Shown here one piece after another: positions 1 to 5,165 of a stretch of DNA of 7,326 bases. The notes beneath the pieces are model-generated. The model saw only the letters and a program-made list of their open reading frames with translations, ran no database searches and was not told where the DNA came from. Each line of letters begins with the position of its first letter. The first letter of the stretch is position 1. Both the position numbers and the translations under genes were made by a program. The stretch comes from CAZNMF01 sp035547155 (GTDB lineage Bacteria > Acidobacteriota > Vicinamibacteria > Vicinamibacterales > SCN-69-37), in contig DASZVJ010000238.1 in assembly GCA_035547155.1 (NCBI GenBank), positions 1-7,326 on the forward strand. The letters run 5' to 3'.

Positions 1-90
1 GCCGACATCGCGCCGACGCTGGCGTTTCTCTCGGGCGTGACGCTGCCGAACGCGCAGGGCCGCGTGCTCGCCGAAGCGCTGGCGAAGTGA
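1..90 (+). CDS. C-terminal end of an alkaline-phosphatase-superfamily protein (phosphodiesterase or sulfatase-like), partial
   Basis: Only the last 29 residues and the TGA stop are in the window; the gene starts outside it. The tail contains DIAPTLAFLSGVTLPNAQG, followed by RVLAEAL. The pattern 'DIAPT-hydrophobic-GV-LP-A-GRVL-EAL' is typical of the C-terminus of type I phosphodiesterase/nucleotide pyrophosphatase and sulfatase-like enzymes. In those, this stretch follows the last metal-binding motif. The catalytic residues lie outside the window, so the substrate cannot be judged. The gene converges on the DUF6807 gene with only 3 nt between the two stop codons. The family call comes from memory of the C-terminal pattern and is moderately secure. 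Confidence 0.6.
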   Translation, partial: ADIAPTLAFLSGVTLPNAQGRVLAEALAK

Positions 91-93
91 GCG

Positions 94-1101
94 TCACTTC
101 CAGGCGGCCATCGCCGCGCGCAGCCGTTCGGGCGTCCACGCGGTGCGCGAGAGCAGCACGGCGTAATGCAGATCCCACGTCTGGCCCGGCGCGAGCGTCT
201 TGACGGCCGGCGCGAGCACCGCCGGATCGGCGAAGCGCATCGTCGGATTGTCGATGAGGTACCACGGCGCGCGCTCGCCCATGTTCGCCGGATCGCTCAG
301 GATCGCGAGGCCGCCGACGGTCGCGCCGTCCTGGCTGAAGTTGCAGCCGACGGCCGCCGCGTTCGGCCGCGCGCGATCGTTCACGAAGTCCGTCACGGGA
401 CCGTCGGTCGTGACGACCGACATGACGAGTGGCGCGGAGGGGAGTCGCGCGCCGAGTCCCGCGTAGCCGCCATTGACCTGGCCGCCCGGCTCGTTCGGCA
501 TGGGCGTGCGATCGAGCACGGCGCCGGCCGGGCCTGCGACGAAGTGCGCGCGCCAGTCGATCGCGTACCCGCCGTTCGCGTCCGGCGCGCTGACGCGAAT
601 CTCGCGATGCTCGGTCACGTCGACGCGCCCGTCCGGATTCGTGTACGACACGTCCATCGCGATCCGCGCGCTGCCGTCGGGCGTCGTCGCAATCACCGGC
701 GGCGTCCAGCTCGTCAGGCCCTCGGCTTTGCCCGTGCTGCGATTCTCCTCCCAGTAGTTCACGTGGTTGATGTACTTCCACGAGAACCACAGGCCGTAGT
801 GCCACGGATGATCCTGCGGTTTGAAGTTCGTCAGGCTCGGGCCGCCGGCGGGGCCCAGCGGATCGAAGTACGGCTTGCCGCTTTTCGGATCGAACGTGAA
901 TCGCCAGACGACGGACTCGCCGTTCTGCCATGCGATCGACGTGTCGGCGCGAACCCATCCGGTGTCGGCGGCTGACGCGGGCGCGTTGGCCGTCGCGCGC
1001 TCGCGCGGGCCGACGGACGCCATCAGCGGCACGTTCGACAGCAGGACGGACATCATGGTCGCCGCGTACACGGCGGCACAGAGACGAAGGACGACTCTCA
1101 C
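94..1101 (-). CDS. DUF6807 (PmoA-like) family secreted protein
   Basis: Predicted exported protein of 335 aa of the DUF6807 family, whose members were once labelled 'methane oxygenase PmoA' although they are not methane monooxygenase subunits. The biochemical function is unknown to me. Members are common in Acidobacteriota, Planctomycetota and Bacteroidota, often near sulfatases and carbohydrate genes. The recognisable core is the motif DHPWHYGLWFSW (residues 97-108) followed by NHVNYWEE, and a C-terminal beta region with WYLIDNP and LAPGQTWDLHYAVLLS. I chose GTG at 1101 because GAGGTG lies 5 nt upstream and the protein then begins with a basic residue and a long hydrophobic signal segment (about residues 5-29). 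An ATG at 1167 would add 22 polar residues before the signal and has no Shine-Dalgarno. A downstream ATG (1056) is possible but would shorten the signal. The gene is divergent from the VOC gene. Confidence 0.8.
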   Translation of the reverse strand: MRVVLRLCAAVYAATMMSVLLSNVPLMASVGPRERATANAPASAADTGWVRADTSIAWQNGESVVWRFTFDPKSGKPYFDPLGPAGGPSLTNFKPQDHPWHYGLWFSWKYINHVNYWEENRSTGKAEGLTSWTPPVIATTPDGSARIAMDVSYTNPDGRVDVTEHREIRVSAPDANGGYAIDWRAHFVAGPAGAVLDRTPMPNEPGGQVNGGYAGLGARLPSAPLVMSVVTTDGPVTDFVNDRARPNAAAVGCNFSQDGATVGGLAILSDPANMGERAPWYLIDNPTMRFADPAVLAPAVKTLAPGQTWDLHYAVLLSRTAWTPERLRAAMAAWK

Positions 1102-1106
1102 GACGG

Positions 1107-1112
1107 CACCTC
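1107..1112 (-). promoter_or_regulatory. Shine-Dalgarno GAGGTG for the DUF6807 gene
   Basis: GAGGTG lies 5 nt before GTG 1101 on the minus strand. This matches the 5-nt spacing seen at three other genes here and decides the start against the upstream ATG at 1167. Confidence 0.6.
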
Positions 1113-1124
1113 GCAGGATGCGGG

Positions 1125-1131
1125 TATTATC
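1125..1131. promoter_or_regulatory. Possible two-way -10 element in the divergent gap
   Basis: The 76-bp gap between the DUF6807 and VOC starts contains TATTATC. Read on the plus strand it gives TATTAT (5 of 6 to TATAAT), about 47 nt upstream of the VOC GTG. Read on the minus strand it gives GATAAT (5 of 6), about 24 nt upstream of the DUF6807 GTG. It is the most AT-rich spot in the gap. I found no convincing -35 box on either strand, so this is a suggestion only. Confidence 0.3.
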
Positions 1132-1167
1132 GCTCCGGCGCGCCGACGTTGGCGGATCGACGCGCAT

Positions 1168-1172
1168 GGAGG
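1168..1172 (+). promoter_or_regulatory. Shine-Dalgarno GGAGG deciding the GTG start of the VOC gene
   Basis: GGAGG sits 5 nt before GTG 1178. An in-frame ATG at 1166 overlaps this site and has no ribosome binding site of its own, so GTG is the better start. The 13 bases 1164-1176 recur exactly at 5152-5164 before the CBS gene. Confidence 0.65.
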
Positions 1173-1177
1173 CGGTC

Positions 1178-1570
1178 GTGAAAATCGAGCACGTGGCGTA
1201 TCAAGTCAAGGACCCGGTGGCGCTCAGCCAGTGGTATGTCGATCATCTCGGGCTGACGGTCAAACGCGCGGAAGCCGGGCCGCCGTTCGGCCGGTTTCTC
1301 GCCGACGACGGCGATGCGGTGATGCTCGAGTTCTACAACAACCCGTCGGTTGCGCAGCCCGACTACTGGCAGATCGATCCCATCGCGCTGCACATCGCGT
1401 TTCGCGCCGACGACGTGGCCGCGGCGCGCGCCCGCCTGATCGCCGCCGGCGCGACGGCGGTCGGCGACATCCGCCGCGCCGAGTCCGGCGACGAGCTGGC
1501 GATGCTCCGCGACCCCTGGGGCCTGGCCGTGCAGCTCGTCAGGCGGAAGCGGGAGATGATAGGGAGATAG
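1178..1570 (+). CDS. VOC (glyoxalase/bleomycin resistance/dioxygenase) superfamily protein
   Basis: Protein of 130 aa, the usual size for a single-domain pair of beta-alpha-beta-beta-beta modules of the vicinal oxygen chelate fold. It starts MKIEHVAYQVKD. Candidate metal ligands are His5 (IEHVAY), Glu51 (VMLEFYNN), His72 (ALHIAF) and, at the fourth position, Gln119 (GLAVQLV), where glyoxalase I-like proteins commonly have Glu. The second module ends with the familiar LRDPWGLAVQLV. The reaction cannot be assigned: the fold covers lyases, dioxygenases, epimerases and resistance proteins. The start is GTG, chosen from the Shine-Dalgarno and because homologous proteins begin at this point. The last residues (EMIGR) and the TAG stop are written in the 8-nt GATAG repeat that begins here, so the original C-terminus may have been altered by the repeat. 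Confidence 0.85.
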   Translation: MKIEHVAYQVKDPVALSQWYVDHLGLTVKRAEAGPPFGRFLADDGDAVMLEFYNNPSVAQPDYWQIDPIALHIAFRADDVAAARARLIAAGATAVGDIRRAESGDELAMLRDPWGLAVQLVRRKREMIGR

Positions 1571-1600
1571 GGAGATGAGAGCGTTGTATCTCGCTATCTC
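1564..1600 (+). terminator. Hairpin directly over the VOC stop codon
   Basis: Bases 1564-1575 pair with 1589-1600 (12 positions, one mismatch, G1571 against G1593) around a 13-nt loop. It forms because the repeat changes orientation here. No T-run follows, so if it ends or stabilises the VOC transcript it is not a standard intrinsic terminator. Confidence 0.4.
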
Positions 1601-1810
1601 ACTATCGCGCTATCGCACTATCTGACCATCGAGCTATCTGCTTCACATCGCGCTATCTGCCTCTGCCTCCCATCGGACTATCTCCGCCACTGGCTCGTCG
1701 ATAGGCCGATAGCACGATGAGATAGCCAGATAGCAAGATGGGCGGCAGATAGCCAGATAGTCCGATGGGAGGCAGATAGTGCGATAGCGCGATAGCGAGC
1801 TAGTGCGATA
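1587..1810. repeat. Long imperfect inverted repeat made by the 8-nt array
   Basis: Two blocks of the left side are exact reverse complements of the right side: 1602-1624 with 1773-1795 (23 nt) and 1663-1683 with 1755-1775 (21 nt). On the right the blocks are adjacent, forming one 41-nt stretch (1755-1795). On the left they are spread over 82 nt, exactly twice that length. The match continues outward with mismatches to 1587 and 1810 (11 of 15 positions). Transcribed, it could fold into a long stem with an internal left-side bulge and an apical loop near 1684-1754. Confidence 0.85.
1737..1790 (+). repeat. Two tandem 27-nt copies inside the array
   Basis: 1737-1763 and 1764-1790 align without gaps at 21 of 27 positions. 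Both begin GATGGG, continue with GGCAGATAG after one differing base, and end in a GATAG plus three bases. This is a higher-order unit of three 8-nt repeats plus 3 nt, suggesting growth by local duplication. Confidence 0.75.
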
Positions 1811-1814
1811 TTTT
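1809..1814 (+). promoter_or_regulatory. Possible leaderless -10 box (TATTTT) for the SRPBCC gene
   Basis: TATTTT fits TANNNT and ends 7 nt before ATG 1822, the position expected for a -10 box whose transcript starts at or next to the start codon. No Shine-Dalgarno precedes the ATG. The box is formed by the last, degenerate unit of the 8-nt array. No -35 box was found. Inference only. Confidence 0.35.
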
Positions 1815-1821
1815 GATCGCC

Positions 1822-2253
1822 ATGCCCATCGACGTGTCCGCCGACATCGAAATCGCCGCCGATCCCGCTGACATCGCGGCCATCATGTTCGATCCGCAGC
1901 GCGAGAAGGACTGGATCGAGATGGTGCAGAGCGTCGAGTTGATCGATCAGGCGCTGGCACCCGGCGCCAAGGTCCGGCATCGCGGGCGGGTGATGGGACG
2001 CGACATCGCGTGGGTGACCGAAGTCGAGGCCGTCCATTTTCCGCACGTGCTGACGCTGCGCATCTCGGACGGGCCGTTCCTCGGCACGGTGCGCTACGAC
2101 ATCCAGCGATCCGCCGGCGGATCGCGCGCGCGTGTGCGCAACGTCGGCGAGCCCGCGGGGCTCGGCTTCCTGCCGGCGTCGATGATCGAAGGCCCGATGC
2201 GCGCCGCCCTCACGTCCGATCTCGCGCGGTTGAAAGCCCTGGTCGAGGGCTGA
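1822..2253 (+). CDS. SRPBCC-fold (START/polyketide cyclase-like) family protein
   Basis: Protein of 143 aa matching the small SRPBCC fold (polyketide cyclase/dehydrase and lipid-transport-like). It begins IDVSADIEIAADPADIAAIMFD, the typical first strand and alpha-helix ('v-a-pp-vwa-l-D'). WIEMVQSVELI, a long antiparallel sheet region and a C-terminal helix (MRAALTSDLARLKALVEG) that normally covers the ligand cavity follow. The fold binds hydrophobic ligands; no ligand or reaction can be inferred here. ATG 1822 gives the expected family N-terminus. A TTG at 1813 would add three residues without improving the ribosome site. There is no Shine-Dalgarno, unlike neighbouring genes, and the 8-nt repeat array ends 11 nt before the start. 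It is first in a tight cluster with the YvlD-like gene 3 nt downstream. Confidence 0.8.
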   Translation: MPIDVSADIEIAADPADIAAIMFDPQREKDWIEMVQSVELIDQALAPGAKVRHRGRVMGRDIAWVTEVEAVHFPHVLTLRISDGPFLGTVRYDIQRSAGGSRARVRNVGEPAGLGFLPASMIEGPMRAALTSDLARLKALVEG

Positions 2254-2256
2254 GCG

Positions 2257-2607
2257 ATGCGATTTCTCGCGCGCCTGTTCCTGAACGCGCTCGCGATCCT
2301 GATCGCGGCGCGCATGGTGCCGGGCCTGCAGCTGTCGGGGACCGGAGCCGCGCTGGCGGCCGGCGCGCTGCTCGGGCTGGTCAACGTGGCCGTGCGCCCG
2401 GTCATCCTGCTGCTGACGCTGCCGTTCACGCTCGTCACGCTCGGACTCTTCATCTTCGTCGTCAACGCGATCTGTCTGTGGCTGACGTCGCTGCTCGTGC
2501 CGGGCTTCTCGATCGCCGGGTTCTGGCCGGCGCTCATCGGCGCGCTCGTGGTGAGCGTCGTGAGCTGGATCCTCAACGGCCTGCTGTTGCCTGGCCCGCG
2601 GACCTGA
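2257..2607 (+). CDS. YvlD / phage holin family 4-like small membrane protein
   Basis: Integral membrane protein of 116 aa with about four transmembrane segments (roughly residues 3-22, 28-48, 51-75 and 86-110) and short connecting turns. The sequence resembles the YvlD/'phage holin family' (superfamily IV) group: N-terminal FLARLFLNALAILIAARMVPG, then AGALLGLVNVAVRPVILLLTLP and a final WILNGLL. Despite the name, chromosomal members are widespread in bacteria and no lysis role is implied; the true role is unknown. ATG 2257 follows the SRPBCC stop by 3 nt, and GAGGG at 2245-2249 gives a ribosome site 7 nt upstream. It is probably cotranscribed and translationally coupled. Nothing nearby suggests a prophage. 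Confidence 0.85.
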   Translation: MRFLARLFLNALAILIAARMVPGLQLSGTGAALAAGALLGLVNVAVRPVILLLTLPFTLVTLGLFIFVVNAICLWLTSLLVPGFSIAGFWPALIGALVVSVVSWILNGLLLPGPRT

Positions 2608-2620
2608 GGGGGCGCGCGTC

Positions 2621-4306
2621 ATGCGGCTCGCCCTCGCGCAGCTCAATTTCACGGTCGGCGCCTTCGACGCGAACCTCGCCAAGATCGCCGACGCGGCGGC
2701 GCGCGCGCGTGAGGCCGGCGCCGATCTGCTCGTCCTGTCGGAGCTGGCCGCCACGGGGTATCCGCCGCGCGATCTCGTCACGCACGACGCGTTCGTCGAC
2801 GCCAATCTCGAGCTGGTCGATCGCGTCGCCGCGCTGACCGACGATCGCTTCGCGATCCTCATCGGCTTCGTCGATCGCAACGCGAGCTCGCCGGGCAAGC
2901 CGCTGCGCAACGCGGCCGCGCTCTGCAGCGGCGGCGCGATCGCCGGCCGCCGCGCGAAGTCGCTGCTGCCGACGTACGACGTCTTCGATGAGGATCGCTA
3001 CTTCGAGCCGGCCGCCGACGTGTCGCCGCTCGAGCTGCACGGCGTGCGCCTCGGCGTCACGATCTGCGAGGACGTCTGGAACGACAAGGACTTCTGGCCG
3101 CGGCGGCTGTATCACCGCGATCCCGTCGCCGATCTCGCGTCGCAGCAGCCGGACATCTTCATCAACATCTCCGCGAGCCCGTTCGAGCTGGACAAGGCCG
3201 ATTTGCGGCGGCGCATGATCCGCCAGGCCGCCGTGACGTACGGGCGCTACTTCTTCTATCTCAACCAGGTCGGCGGCAACGACGAGATCGTCTTCGACGG
3301 CCACTCGATCGGCATCGCGCCGGACGGCCGCGAGATCGTGCGCGCCCGCGACTTCGACGAGGACTTCCTCGTCTGCGACGTGCCGATCGGACCGCGCACC
3401 GCGTCCGCACCCCAGCCGATCGTGCGTCCCGTGAGCGCATCGTCGGAAGAGGCCGCGTATCGCGCGCTCGTGCTCGGGCTCGGCGACTACGCGCGCAAGT
3501 GCGGATTCCACCGCGCCGTGCTCGGACTGTCGGGCGGCATCGACTCTGCGCTCACGGCGTGTCTCGCCGCCGACGCGCTCGGGCCGTCGAACGTGCTCGG
3601 CGTCGCGATGCCGAGCCGCTACTCGTCGCAAGGCAGCATCGACGACGCCGAGGCGCTCGCGCAGCGGTTGGGCATCGACTACCGGCTGATCCCGATCGAC
3701 GGCATCTACCAGGCACACCTCGACGCGCTCGCGCCGGTGTTCGCCGGGCTGACGCCCGACACGTCGGAAGAGAACATCCAGGCGCGCGCGCGCGGCGCCG
3801 TGCTGATGGCGCTCTCGAACAAGTTCGGCTCGATCCTGCTGTCCACCGGCAACAAGTCGGAGCTCGCCGTCGGCTACTGCACGCTCTACGGCGACATGTG
3901 CGGCGGGCTTGCGGTGATCAGCGACGTGCCGAAGACGCTCGTGTACCGCCTCGCGGAGTACGTGAACCGCGAGCGCGAGATCATCCCGCAGTCCACGATG
4001 ACGAAGCCGCCAAGCGCGGAGCTGCGGCCCGATCAGCGCGACACCGACAGCCTGCCGCCGTACGACGTGCTCGATCCGATCGTCCAGGCCTACATCGAGG
4101 ACGCGCTCGATCTCGACGCCATCGTCGCGCGCGGCCACGATCGCGCGATCGTCGCCGACGTGCTGCGCCGCATCGACGCCAGCGAGTACAAGCGGCGCCA
4201 GGCGGCGCCCGGGATCAAGATCTCGTCGAAGGCGTTCGGCATCGGCCGGCGCTATCCGATCGCCGCGCGCTATGGCTTCGCCAATCGCTCGCGCACGTTG
4301 GCCTGA
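2621..4306 (+). CDS. nadE: NAD+ synthase, glutamine-hydrolysing (NadE)
   Basis: Cytosolic enzyme of the last step of NAD+ biosynthesis: ATP-dependent amidation of deamido-NAD+ using ammonia released from glutamine. At 561 aa it is the full two-domain bacterial form. The N-terminal nitrilase-fold amidase (about 1-255) has the Glu-Lys-Cys triad: Glu41 in SELAATGYPPRDL, Lys113 in RAKSLLPTYDVFDEDRYF and Cys149 in VTICEDVW. The C-terminal synthetase domain (about 275-561) has the ATP pyrophosphatase P-loop SGGIDSALT (304-312), STGNKSELAVGYCTLYGD (408-425) and PGIKISSKAFGIGRRYP (530-546). No key residue is missing. ATG 2621 is preceded by GAGGGGG at 2606-2612, which overlaps the stop of the upstream gene, and lies 13 nt after that stop. 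It is the third gene of the cluster. The ammonia channel and the lack of a separate amidase gene fit glutamine dependence. Confidence 0.96.
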   Translation: MRLALAQLNFTVGAFDANLAKIADAAARAREAGADLLVLSELAATGYPPRDLVTHDAFVDANLELVDRVAALTDDRFAILIGFVDRNASSPGKPLRNAAALCSGGAIAGRRAKSLLPTYDVFDEDRYFEPAADVSPLELHGVRLGVTICEDVWNDKDFWPRRLYHRDPVADLASQQPDIFINISASPFELDKADLRRRMIRQAAVTYGRYFFYLNQVGGNDEIVFDGHSIGIAPDGREIVRARDFDEDFLVCDVPIGPRTASAPQPIVRPVSASSEEAAYRALVLGLGDYARKCGFHRAVLGLSGGIDSALTACLAADALGPSNVLGVAMPSRYSSQGSIDDAEALAQRLGIDYRLIPIDGIYQAHLDALAPVFAGLTPDTSEENIQARARGAVLMALSNKFGSILLSTGNKSELAVGYCTLYGDMCGGLAVISDVPKTLVYRLAEYVNREREIIPQSTMTKPPSAELRPDQRDTDSLPPYDVLDPIVQAYIEDALDLDAIVARGHDRAIVADVLRRIDASEYKRRQAAPGIKISSKAFGIGRRYPIAARYGFANRSRTLA

Positions 4307-4421
4307 GCGCTCACGCTTTCGAATTTCTTTTGCCGTGTTTCGCTAATCTGCGGTGCCAGCCTCTGGGGTACCATGGGTGGGCTCCTTAATCCTGGCGGTT
4401 GTTCATTTTCTGGAGGTTCGT
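4307..4421 (+). other. Intergenic leader between nadE and the beta-barrel gene
   Basis: This 115-bp gap is visibly richer in A/T than its surroundings. Just after the nadE stop there is a very short stem (AGCG, loop CTCA, CGCT at 4306-4317) followed by a T-rich stretch to 4330, at best a weak terminator. I could not find a -35/-10 pair with acceptable spacing, so the promoter of the downstream gene is undefined, or the gene is read from nadE. Confidence 0.35.
4412..4416 (+). promoter_or_regulatory. Shine-Dalgarno GGAGG deciding the GTG start of the beta-barrel gene
   Basis: GGAGG lies 5 nt before GTG 4422, the spacing used by the VOC, CBS and DUF6807 genes. The in-frame ATG at 4428 would need an 11-nt spacing. 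Confidence 0.65.
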
Positions 4422-4946
4422 GTGAGCATGAGGTATCTGATAGGTTCGTGTAGCCTGGCGCTCGCGCTGGCGGTGATGTCGCCCGCGGCGGCTCAGGCGC
4501 AGCAGCCAAACCGGCCGGTCACCGGCGGCAACGACTCGACCGTGCTGGCCAGCGCCGGCCTGACGTTCATGAACGTCGCCGAGTCGACGGGCATCGGCGT
4601 GGCCGGTAACGTGCTCTTCAACACGCTGACGACGACCGGCAACGGCCGGATCGGCATCGTCGGCGATCTCGGCCTCAATCATTTCGACGGCGGCACCGTG
4701 ACCTCCATCATGGGCGGCGGCCGGTACACCTTCAACACGCGCGGCAAAGTCGTGCCCTACGGCCAGTTCGTCGTGGGTCTCGTGCATTGCTGTGGCGACA
4801 CGGATTTCGATCCGGGTCTCGGCTTCGGCGTGGACATCGCGTGGAAGCCCAACCTGAACTTCCGCGGCGAGATCTCGTTCATATTCGCCGATGCCGACGC
4901 GACGCGCTTCTTCTTCGGCGTGTCGCTGCCGCTCAACAAGCACTAA
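4422..4946 (+). CDS. Small outer-membrane beta-barrel protein with signal peptide
   Basis: Protein of 174 aa. A signal peptide is clear: basic start MRY, hydrophobic LIGSCSLALALAVM, then PAAAQA with likely cleavage after residue 26 (AQA|QQ), leaving about 148 residues. The mature part alternates glycine- and aromatic-rich strands: TFMNVAE, VAGNVLF, GRIGIVGDLGLNHF, SIMGGGRYTF, VVPYGQFVVGLVHCCG, LGFGVDIAWKPNLNFRGEISFIF and TRFFFGVSLPL. This is the pattern of an eight-stranded OmpX/OmpW-type barrel ('outer membrane beta-barrel protein'). It is short and ends LNKH rather than in a terminal aromatic residue, but FFFGV nearby could serve as the last strand. Adjacent cysteines sit in HCCGD. Substrate or role is unknown. 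Start chosen from the Shine-Dalgarno. The gene ends just before a strong hairpin. Confidence 0.75.
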   Translation: MSMRYLIGSCSLALALAVMSPAAAQAQQPNRPVTGGNDSTVLASAGLTFMNVAESTGIGVAGNVLFNTLTTTGNGRIGIVGDLGLNHFDGGTVTSIMGGGRYTFNTRGKVVPYGQFVVGLVHCCGDTDFDPGLGFGVDIAWKPNLNFRGEISFIFADADATRFFFGVSLPLNKH

Positions 4947-4960
4947 CCCCCTCCTGGATC

Positions 4961-5010
4961 GATGGCCCGGCGCGGACGCGACGTGCGTCTGCCCGGGCCA
5001 TCCTCGTTTC
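4961..5010 (+). terminator. Intrinsic-type terminator after the beta-barrel gene
   Basis: 4961-4970 (GATGGCCCGG) pairs perfectly with 4993-5002. After one bulged base (C4971), 4972-4979 pairs with 4985-4992 (one G-T pair), closing on the loop GACGT. The result is an 18-bp hairpin starting 14 nt after the stop codon. The following TCGTTTC is only weakly T-rich, so termination efficiency is uncertain. It separates the nadE side from the CBS-fdhD unit. Confidence 0.8.
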
Positions 5011-5043
5011 AGACCACCCGCGCTCGCATCTTTCTTCTTGTTC

Positions 5044-5072
5044 TTGACCGGCCGACCGCCCGGCCGTATCCT
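5044..5072 (+). promoter_or_regulatory. Sigma-70-type promoter for the CBS-fdhD unit
   Basis: TTGACC at 5044-5049 (5 of 6 to TTGACA) and TATCCT at 5067-5072 (4 of 6 to TATAAT) are separated by exactly 17 nt. Transcription would start near 5079, leaving a leader of about 87 nt. The spacer holds two copies of the palindrome CGGCCG, possibly by GC bias alone. In the leader, CCAGC (5138-5142) can pair with GCTGG (5148-5152) just before the Shine-Dalgarno. Confidence 0.55.
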
Positions 5073-5155
5073 GCCCGAACCGGCCAATCCGTTCGCCTGA
5101 CCGCGCCGTCCTCTCCGGCCGGTCCGATGTCCTGTCCCCAGCATTGCGCTGGCAT

Positions 5156-5160
5156 GGAGG
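5156..5160 (+). promoter_or_regulatory. Shine-Dalgarno GGAGG of the CBS gene
   Basis: GGAGG is 5 nt before ATG 5166. As at the VOC gene, an in-frame ATG lies 12 nt upstream (5154) overlapping this site, without its own ribosome site; the downstream start is preferred. Confidence 0.65.
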
Positions 5161-5165
5161 CGGTT

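Larger units (their letters stand above)
1555..1811. repeat. Array of a degenerate 8-nt GATAGNGC/CTATC repeat that reverses orientation twice
   Basis: The pentamer GATAG or its complement CTATC recurs in strict 8-nt phase. GATAG-type units start at 1558, 1566 and 1574. CTATC-type units start at 1586 (GTATC), 1594, 1602, 1610, 1618, 1626 (CCATC) and 1634, with further copies at 1653 and 1678. GATAG-type units then return at 1700, 1708, 1716 (GATGA), 1721, 1729, 1737 (GATGG), 1748, 1756, 1764 (GATGG), 1775, 1783, 1791, 1799 (GCTAG) and 1807 (GATAT). The stretch holds the VOC stop codon and fills all of the 251-bp gap to the next gene. It is richer in A/T than its surroundings. I do not recognise it as a named repeat family. 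It has no spacers like those of a CRISPR and no transposase. Confidence 0.9.

Noticed and set aside
94..1101. Methane monooxygenase subunit PmoA
   Set aside because: The label 'PmoA' attached to this family is misleading; the sequence has a signal peptide and the DUF6807 motif, not the multi-helix membrane subunit.
1586..1811. CRISPR array
   Set aside because: The repeat unit is 8 nt with no unique spacers, units change orientation, and no cas genes are present.
1555..1821. Insertion sequence or MITE
   Set aside because: The inverted repeat is internal and built from tandem units; I found no target-site duplication or defined terminal repeats, and no transposase is present. A non-autonomous element cannot be fully excluded without comparative data.
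2257..2607. Phage holin as a sign of a prophage
   Set aside because: The family name is historical; the gene lies in a tight cluster with nadE and no phage genes are nearby.
1678..2910. Long open frame on the minus strand (about 410 codons), beginning near the repeat and running across the SRPBCC, YvlD-like and nadE 5' region
   Set aside because: It is antisense to well-supported genes, has low-complexity Arg/Gln/Asp-rich content typical of GC-rich shadow frames, and its repetitive end simply reads the 8-nt DNA repeat as an 8-residue peptide repeat.
2573..4138. Minus-strand open frame of about 520 codons opposite nadE
   Set aside because: NadE on the plus strand has all catalytic motifs intact; the antisense product is Arg/Val/Asp/Ala-rich with no recognisable domain.
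4304..4330. Intrinsic terminator just after nadE
   Set aside because: The stem is only four or five base pairs and the T-rich stretch is interrupted; too weak to call as a feature.
4962..5165. Longer N-terminal extension of the CBS protein from an ATG at 4962
   Set aside because: It would be read from inside the terminator hairpin, lacks a ribosome site, and the residues resemble no domain; ATG 5166 has GGAGG at ideal spacing and starts the CBS fold.
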